Assembly (NCBI GenBank): GCA_036272735.1
Contig: DATAYF010000182.1
Coordinates: 1-9,050, forward strand
DNA: 9,050 nt
DNA from: DATAYF01 sp036272735
Lineage (GTDB): Bacteria; Chloroflexota; Ktedonobacteria; Ktedonobacterales; Ktedonobacteraceae
Direction: 5' to 3'
Part shown: positions 5,437-9,050 of the stretch, one piece after another
Layout of the letters: each line of letters opens with the position of its first letter
How positions within the stretch are numbered: the stretch's first letter is position 1
Position numbers and translations under genes: made by a program
The notes under the pieces: generated by a model
Databases searched by the model: none
What the model was told of the DNA's origin: nothing
Seen by the model: the letters and a program-made list of their open reading frames with translations, nothing else

Positions 5437-5889
5437 ATGCAAACCTTATTGGAAGCCTTACAAGAAACTTTTTATCATGAGATCCCTATTACCAGGCACT
5501 TAGGAATCCATGCCGAAAGTTACGAAGAGGGTCAACTCGTCCTGTCAGCACCTTTAGAGCCCAATATTAACCATAAACAAACGGCTTTTGCAGGGAGCTT
5601 GAATGCACTCGTCACACTAGCGGGTTGGGGACAGCTCTGGTTGATCTTGAAGGAACGTACACTACAGGGTAAGATCGTCATTCAAGACAGCAGCAGCAAC
5701 TATATAAGACCGGTTGACAGAAATCTCGTAGCCAGGTGCAATCGGCCAGAACCAGAACACATTGATTTTTTACAAGAAAGCCTGAGAAAAAGAGGGAAAG
5801 CACGCATTGAACTGATCGCAGAAATCTACAATGGTGAGCAGCTCGCAGTCACGTTCAAGGGACGTTACGTTATTTCTTCTTATGCGTAA
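5437..5889 (+). CDS. YiiD C-terminal-type hotdog thioesterase
   Basis: The 150-residue protein matches the thioesterase domain found at the C-terminus of YiiD and as stand-alone proteins. It starts with an amphipathic helix LLEALQETFYHEIPITRHLGI. The core motif is PNINHKQTAFAGSLNALVTL (about 42-61), the family's N-x-KGTAFAGS signature with Q replacing G, followed by AGWGQLWLIL, the central hotdog helix. The later strands include DSSSNYIRPV (84-93), KARIELIAEIY and AVTFKGRYVI. The enzyme would hydrolyse an acyl-CoA or acyl-ACP thioester in the cytoplasm; the substrate is unknown. The strong AAGGAGG lies 13 bases before the ATG, further than usual, and I see no in-frame alternative start between them. 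The gene is monocistronic, between S1 and R2, and looks intact. Confidence 0.9.
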   Translation: MQTLLEALQETFYHEIPITRHLGIHAESYEEGQLVLSAPLEPNINHKQTAFAGSLNALVTLAGWGQLWLILKERTLQGKIVIQDSSSNYIRPVDRNLVARCNRPEPEHIDFLQESLRKRGKARIELIAEIYNGEQLAVTFKGRYVISSYA

Positions 5890-5891
5890 CT

Positions 5892-5921
5892 GACCTTGAT
5901 CCGCTTGCGTAGACCTTGATC
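5892..5921 (+). repeat. Two direct GACCTTGATC repeats beside R2
   Basis: GACCTTGATC occurs at 5892-5901 and 5912-5921, a 20-bp period, immediately before the anticodon-arm core of R2. Short direct repeats beside a recombination core resemble integrase arm sites. R1 has a different flank there (TTTGACACC), so the two R copies came from different insertion events or diverged elements. Confidence 0.4.
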
Positions 5922-5927
5922 TCCCAA

Positions 5928-6114
5928 GCACGGTTTAGGAAACCGAAGTGTATATAAATTAGCTCTACGAGCTAATTTATATATTCTATGTTCGCTGTAG
6001 AGCTTCGGTGCTCGCGGTTTTTTATTTCTTCACAGAAAGAGCTCAACCTTTATGAAAAGCCGCTTCACGTAAAAAAAGTTTTCCAAAAAATCTTCTTACA
6101 CAACATCGGTTCTT
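5928..6114. repeat. Repeat R, copy 2
   Basis: Direct repeat of 3790-3975. Here the anticodon-arm sequence is better preserved: on the minus strand the loop is TTCCTAA with CCU and a normal T33. The T arm and acceptor end are gone. The hairpin at 5951-5983 is a perfect 15-bp stem (TATATAAATTAGCTC, loop TAC, GAGCTAATTTATATA). The right half (about 5998-6114) holds a frameshifted, diverged copy of the C-terminal part of the gene at 3848-4186. A T run follows GCTCGCGG at about 6019. Confidence 0.8.
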
Positions 6115-6116
6115 TG

Positions 6117-6612
6117 TCAAAGGGATGACCACTTTTTCAAAATTTTGGGAGAACTGTGCTCTTCTGACCAGATGACCACGTGATAATGATCATCACCCTC
6201 AAGGCCGTTTTCACTGATACTCCCTAGTCCACTAGAGCAAATACGGACACGGTAACTGCCAGGTGTGACCGAGATCCGTGTTGCATCAGGGAAGTAATCA
6301 GTACATCCTGCAATCACAATCTGACCAGACGGAACATCCAAACTCGCTTCCGCCACATGATCCCAAGAGTCGAATTCATCGTCAGGGCGCCTGTCGAGGA
6401 GATCGACATGAATAGGAACAGTCAGTCATGTTTCGAGCAGTGCCAATGCCAATGATCCCAGGAGCTACTGCGATCATGTTCGTGACCAATTGATTGCCCC
6501 AGTCATCGGGTTGATCGCTTACTTCTTCGTCGTCCTGAAGATACAACTGATAGTAGTCAGCAAACAGGGTATGTGTGTACGAAACGAGTAGCTTTGCTTC
6601 TGGTTCAGACAT
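6117..6612 (-). pseudogene. ComJ-like conserved hypothetical, frameshifted by a 4-bp duplication
   Basis: Two minus-strand frames join into one 163-residue protein. The first (from ATG 6612, GAGGAG eight bases ahead) gives MSEPEAKLLVSYTHTLFADY to GTARNMT. The second continues VPIHVDLLDRRPDDEFDSWD, VAEASLDVPSGQIVIAGCTD, YFPDATRISVTPGSYRVRIC and GLEGDDHYHVVIWSEE. The break is a tandem CAGTCAGT at 6419-6426 on the plus strand; one unit fewer restores a single frame. As it stands, translation ends at 6382. The layout (VSY near the start, TVPIHV, a SLDVPSG strand, a tail of beta strands) resembles ComJ-family proteins, of which the Bacillus member inhibits the NucA nuclease. No nuclease gene is present beside it, and the family call is tentative. 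The small number of lesions suggests a recent loss. Confidence 0.7.
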
Positions 6613-7090
6613 TGATACATCTCCTCTACAGGCAAGAGACGGCTGAAAGGAAAGCTTTCATTCCGTTCTCCTCTCACTGTTTCATGAACTATTTTATCCA
6701 GTTGCCTCTGGCCCATCAATTGGCTCATCAAGATCTACCAGTAATGCTTCGATCCGTGTGATGGTACATTGGTGCTGCTCCACTTCTCGCTGTCATCCAT
6801 GCGCAAGAGAAGTGGAGCGCATGTGTCCCGGGTTGTAGGGGATGCGATCCGTTTGAGGATACTGAAAGTACCGCGCCTGGAACAGCCGCCGATACCGAAT
6901 TTGTTGTCGCTATTCCCTTTTCTTTGATTGCTGATAGCTTGCTATGATCTGGCTTGAATTATTGCTTTATAGCAAGCCATTGCTTCATATGCTCTCAATC
7001 AGAACATTGATACATTTGCGGGCCTCTCCGTGATTTGTAGTATAATGAGCAAAGCGGAATAGACCATGTGCTTTTCTGGAAAGGACTGAG
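6613..7090. other. Intergenic stretch with a hairpin, a gene-tail remnant and a -10 box
   Basis: No intact gene is visible. A perfect 12-bp inverted repeat lies at 6777-6788 and 6807-6818 (GCTCCACTTCTC, GAGAAGTGGAGC). A minus-strand remnant is described separately at 6694-6792. TATAAT at 7041-7046 is a candidate -10 box for the next plus-strand gene, with only a poor -35 (TTGCGG, 19-bp spacer). Confidence 0.4.
6694..6792 (-). pseudogene. Possible C-terminal remnant of a small gene
   Basis: On the minus strand a frame opened after a stop at 6793-6795 reads QREVEQHQCTITRIEALLVD then LDEPIDGPEATG and a stop. The composition looks like a natural acidic C-terminus rather than noise, and it lies 81 bp upstream of the ComJ-like gene on the same strand. 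There is no start codon, and one arm of the 12-bp inverted repeat falls inside it. I do not recognise a family. Confidence 0.25.
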
Positions 7091-7136
7091 TTGGAGCGTT
7101 TGTCACGCCTGAAACAAAAAAAGGAAAAAGCTGCTT

Positions 7137-7379
7137 ATGATAGGATGCAAAGTGATTGTCATGGCTTTCAACGTCATGATAGCTTGTGCAGCTCTCGGCT
7201 TCGGTCTTGGGTATCTGCTCGGAAACCCAGGCCCATTTGCTATTCTTGGAGGGTGCCTTGGGTTAGTGGGAGGTCTCGTGCTGATTCCCAAAAACCTTGA
7301 TTTGGCCGATGAGGACCCTGACGAGTTCGAGAGCCGTTGGGAAGCGATGAGTAAAATTCACAAATGGTCTGATTGGTGA
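7137..7379 (+). CDS. Small two-helix membrane protein
   Basis: The 80-residue product has two hydrophobic helices: about residues 5-28 (VIVMAFNVMIACAALGFGLG and onward) and 33-50 (FAILGGCLGLVGGLVLIP), joined by a short GNPGP turn. It ends in an acidic, soluble tail (DLADEDPDEFESRWEAMSK). Glycine-rich paired helices recall AtpI/AtpZ-type small membrane proteins, but I cannot assign a family. The start is uncertain: the ATG at 7137 has only a distant purine-rich site. A TTG at 7091 with a good AAAGGA opens a different frame (ERLSRLKQKKEKAAYD) that would need a +1 shift, possibly in the seven-A run at about 7117, to enter this one. If that run is in error or slippery, the real protein would have a basic N-terminal extension. 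Confidence 0.6.
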   Translation: MIGCKVIVMAFNVMIACAALGFGLGYLLGNPGPFAILGGCLGLVGGLVLIPKNLDLADEDPDEFESRWEAMSKIHKWSDW

Positions 7380-7542
7380 ACCATAGCGTGAATTGCACAG
7401 TACCTCCCTTTTGCTAGAAGTGTCGTGAGTAAGCGATCCCCGATGCTCTCATTGGTTAAGAAAAAGTATGCTATACTACGCAAGTATATTCACGTCTAAA
7501 ACGGTGCTACAGGCTGCTTTATGCTCTCTTTTTTGTGCTGAT
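7380..7542. other. Short intergenic region before S2
   Basis: No gene is visible. GGTGCTACAGGCTGCTTTA near 7503-7522 resembles the GCGCTACAAGC blocks near 3643 and 5151. AAGTATGCTATACTACG near 7467 contains a -10-like TATACT, without a properly spaced -35. Confidence 0.3.
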
Positions 7543-7730
7543 GTGTTATAATTAAGGCATCGAGGTATGCCTAGATTGGCTCTGCAAGCCGCTTCGTTCC
7601 TTTTGAAAGTTGTTCATGTGCTCTACTTCCTTGCTTTCGGCTCATGAGTAACAAAAAAGCATCAGGATACTTCATTGATCCTGGTGCTTTGTCTTTGTTG
7701 TACTGTGTGCATTATTGGAGTGACTTCAAA
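7543..7730. repeat. Repeat S, copy 2
   Basis: Direct repeat of 4885-5073 with conserved TATAAT (7547-7552), GGCTCTGCAAGCC hairpin, CTCTACTTCCTTGCTTTCGG block and terminator stem. The loop of the terminator is inverted relative to S1. The flanking DNA differs from that of S1 on both sides, so the repeat boundaries are sharp. Confidence 0.75.
7656..7700 (+). terminator. Terminator hairpin in repeat S2
   Basis: AAAGCATCAGGAT (7656-7668) pairs with ATCCTGGTGCTTT (7678-7690) with one wobble and a 9-nt loop ACTTCATTG, then GTCTTTG. The stem differs from S1 by two transitions, at adjacent positions, that leave one wobble in each copy. Confidence 0.65.
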
Positions 7731-7791
7731 AATGCAAGAATAAGGTTCAGCTTTTCTCCGATGCGATCCGTAGTAATGTATTGCATTTGAA

Positions 7792-8001
7792 TCAAAATAG
7801 TGATTGTTGCTGGCTTTGTTTTTGCTGAGCTATTGCTGTGACGCTAAATTCTTCGTCTAATCTTTCCATTAAAGATGTCAATTCCGATACTGATTTTTCT
7901 TTCAAAATATAACTTTCAAGGGGTTGTTGTACTAAAGTATCATAGGTTACATATCTTGCACCTATATCTTGGAGTAATTTTATATTTTCAGCTTCCTTTT
8001 T
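7792..8001 (-). pseudogene. C-terminal gene fragment ending in a beta-clamp-like motif
   Basis: On the minus strand about 69 codons without a start read KKEAENIKLLQDIGARYVTY, then DTLVQQPLESYILKEKSVSE, LTSLMERLDEEFSVTAIAQQ and KQSQQQSLF, then a stop at 7792. It looks like genuine coding sequence, richer in A and T than the neighbours. The final QQSLF resembles the QLSLF-type peptide that binds the replication sliding clamp and sits at the C-terminus of several DNA polymerases and repair proteins; this link is only suggestive. The fragment is cut at about 8000, exactly where the plus-strand recombinase fragment begins. I do not recognise the family. Confidence 0.5.
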
Positions 8002-8224
8002 TGATCGACTATTAAAGCGGGCTGGGCTTGAGCATATGAAGTTTCATGGATTGCGGCATAATGCCTCATTGATCTTGCGGCGTACGGGAATTGACGCGGT
8101 AGTGAGAAAGGAGATACTTGGGCATAAAAGCATTCTGATGACGGATGATGTGTATGGTCATTCGACCCCAAGCATGCATAAAGAAGCAGCAAAGGATATA
8201 GATCGTTTGTTTGATGATGAATAG
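8000..8224 (+). pseudogene. C-terminal fragment of a tyrosine recombinase/integrase
   Basis: The frame gives FDRLLKRAGLEH, then MKFHGLRHNASLILRRTGID, VVRKEILGHKSILMTDDVYG and HSTPSMHKEAAKDIDRLFDD. These are the closing motifs of the tyrosine recombinase catalytic domain: the H-x-x-R box (HGLR), the LGH histidine ten residues before the nucleophile, and the catalytic tyrosine in VYGH. The typical HDLRHT has become HGLRHN. Everything upstream, including the first catalytic arginine, the lysine and the DNA-binding domains (over 200 residues), is missing; the sequence before about 8000 is antisense to another gene fragment. The fragment cannot be active. It ends 20 bp before a strong terminator and supports past integrase-driven insertion here. 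Confidence 0.88.
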
Positions 8225-8244
8225 ATCGAAAAAGCAGTGTTTTG

Positions 8245-8281
8245 AAGCTGGCGTCTGAGAGAACAAGATGCCAGCTTTTTT
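8245..8281 (+). terminator. Intrinsic terminator after the recombinase fragment
   Basis: AAGCTGGCGTCT (8245-8256) pairs with AGATGCCAGCTT (8266-8277) with one G-T wobble and a 9-nt loop, followed by a run of Ts. It is a standard plus-strand terminator and probably the original end of the recombinase gene. Confidence 0.85.
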
Positions 8282-8466
8282 GTACCTATTTCTTGGGGTT
8301 CATCGTTCTTGCAATCTGCGTGAAAAGCATGAGACACCATCCCGGTTTCTGTGTAAAGGGAAGGAGTAAACAAGCGAGTAAAAAGAGAAGACTCATGGCA
8401 GGGAGTCGAGCTGCTTCCCTCTCTACACATGTAGCAGTTCTAAAGGAACCGCTGAAAAGAAGCCCC
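8282..8466. other. Intergenic stretch holding a solo IS end
   Basis: Apart from the IS256-type end at 8333-8358 I see no gene. It lies downstream of the minus-strand HAD gene, for which I find no strong terminator here. Confidence 0.4.
8333..8358 (+). repeat. Solo IS256-type terminal repeat
   Basis: It starts GACACCATCCCG and ends GTGTAAAG, matching 328-353 at 22 of 26 positions and in the same orientation. No leader, transposase start or opposite end follows, so it is an orphan end: either a remnant of a deleted element or one end of a larger segment. Confidence 0.6.
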
Positions 8467-9048
8467 TTACTGATACATTTGCCGCACCAGTTCCGGTAAT
8501 TCAGCTAAACTCGCAATGCAGAGCATCCCGTCCACTGACCTACACTCAGCATTGATGAGCACGGTCGTGGCACCGAAATCTCTGACCCAAGCAAGGACAC
8601 GTGGGGTGTCATCGACGATCAGGGCATCGCCAGGCGCGATCAGGGCGTCAGCAAAGAGGCGCTCGTAGTATTCGGGTGTCTCCTTGAGCACGTTGAGCAG
8701 GTCAGAACCATAAAGCTGCCCAAAATACTCACGCACGCCCATGGCCTGCAGGTAGCCGTGGAGGTTGAGCGAGGATTCGCCAGAGGCGGTGTGCAGAGTG
8801 TAGCCCTGAGTGTGTAGCTCACAAATGGCCTCGATCGCGCCTGGAAAAGCGCTATGCACCCGACAGGTGATGTAGATTTCAGCCTGGCGCGCCAGCTCGA
8901 TGCACTCTTCTCCCGATGGCGTTTCGGCCCCAACAAGTTGGCACATGCCGCTCAACCAATCGCACCAGTAGGTTCGCTCGAAGCTTGCATAGTCAGGCGC
9001 AGCTCGCACACGCCCCTGCCAGTTCTCTGGTTCAAAAATGCTTGTCAT
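8467..9048 (-). CDS. HAD-family hydrolase, 5' end beyond the window
   Basis: The 193 visible residues are the body of a haloacid-dehalogenase-type phosphatase. A helical cap region (about 1-65) is followed by FPGAIEAICELHTQGYTLHT, where T87/S89 in HTASGES is motif II. Motif III is the lysine K122 in VLKETPEYYERL, and motif IV is the acidic pair D146-D147 in ALIVDDTPRVLAWVRDFGAT. Motif I, the DxDGT nucleophile loop, is absent. In this family it lies some 20-40 residues before the cap, so the true start is probably past 9050 and the ATG at 9048 is internal. No ribosome site can be checked. The closest role is phosphoglycolate-phosphatase-like hydrolysis of a small phosphate ester; the substrate is unknown. 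It has no evident partner in the window and seems to belong to the region beyond the mobile debris. Confidence 0.85.
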   Translation of the reverse strand: MTSIFEPENWQGRVRAAPDYASFERTYWCDWLSGMCQLVGAETPSGEECIELARQAEIYITCRVHSAFPGAIEAICELHTQGYTLHTASGESSLNLHGYLQAMGVREYFGQLYGSDLLNVLKETPEYYERLFADALIAPGDALIVDDTPRVLAWVRDFGATTVLINAECRSVDGMLCIASLAELPELVRQMYQ

Positions 9049-9050
9049 GT

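Noticed and set aside
6777..6818. 12-bp inverted repeat as an intrinsic terminator
   Set aside because: No T run follows on either strand; kept only as part of the intergenic description.
3790..7730. CRISPR array
   Set aside because: The repeats are near 190 bp, only two copies each, with kilobase spacing and genes between them; this is not a CRISPR layout.
6840..7771. GATGCGATCCGT at about 6840 and 7760 as a functional repeat
   Set aside because: Only 12 bp in two places with unrelated flanks; chance cannot be excluded.
8242..8499. Plus-strand frame between the terminator and the HAD gene
   Set aside because: It overlaps a terminator and an IS end, has no ribosome site, and its product resembles no protein family.

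Overview
The window looks like an accessory, repeat-rich stretch of a bacterial chromosome of moderate GC. The mix of IS256-type DNA, a BmrR-like MerR regulator, DinB/DUF664 and YiiD-type thioesterase genes, broken tyrosine recombinases and many small decayed genes is what I would expect of a spore-forming Chloroflexota such as the Ktedonobacteria. That placement is inference; no single marker proves it.

Left part (1-3556). Near-identical 26-bp IS256-type terminal inverted repeats (25/26) lie at 328-353 and 3531-3556 and bound a 3.2-kb unit. Just inside the left end is an IS256-family transposase, dead through an internal deletion and frameshift. Behind it lies an inverted, diverged copy of the transposase leader and start codon. 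The rest of the unit, on the minus strand, is a MerR regulator with a textbook MerR-type promoter (19-bp spacer carrying a dyad), followed by a stand-alone GyrI-like ligand-binding protein. The unit therefore looks like a dead IS that acquired a small-molecule-sensing module, or a composite of two IS copies.

Middle part (3557-7791). Small, mostly unrelated genes alternate with two families of about 190-bp direct repeats, in the order R1 (about 3790), S1 (about 4885), R2 (about 5928), S2 (about 7543). R1 abuts the degenerate 3' half of a tRNA, probably tRNA-Arg(CCU) on the minus strand; R2 keeps only the anticodon arm. Both R copies carry a hairpin, and the R2 copy is a perfect 15-bp stem. S copies carry a TATAAT box and an intrinsic-terminator hairpin whose 9-nt loop is exactly inverted between them. 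Between the repeats are an unrecognised minus-strand gene fragment, a DinB/DUF664 protein, a YiiD-type hotdog thioesterase, a ComJ-like gene broken by a 4-bp tandem duplication, and a small two-helix membrane protein. A 23-residue integrase-like tail and direct repeats near R1, S1 and R2 suggest successive site-specific insertions at a tRNA-derived attachment site.

Right part (7792-9050). A minus-strand C-terminal gene fragment ending in a beta-clamp-like motif meets a plus-strand C-terminal tyrosine-recombinase fragment at about position 8000, a clear recombination junction. A good terminator follows the recombinase fragment. A solo IS256-type end lies at 8333-8358. The last gene, on the minus strand, is a HAD-type hydrolase whose 5' end lies outside the window.

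Genes that look intact are merR, the GyrI-like gene, DinB/DUF664, the thioesterase and perhaps the small membrane protein. Everything else is partial, broken or mobile-element debris.
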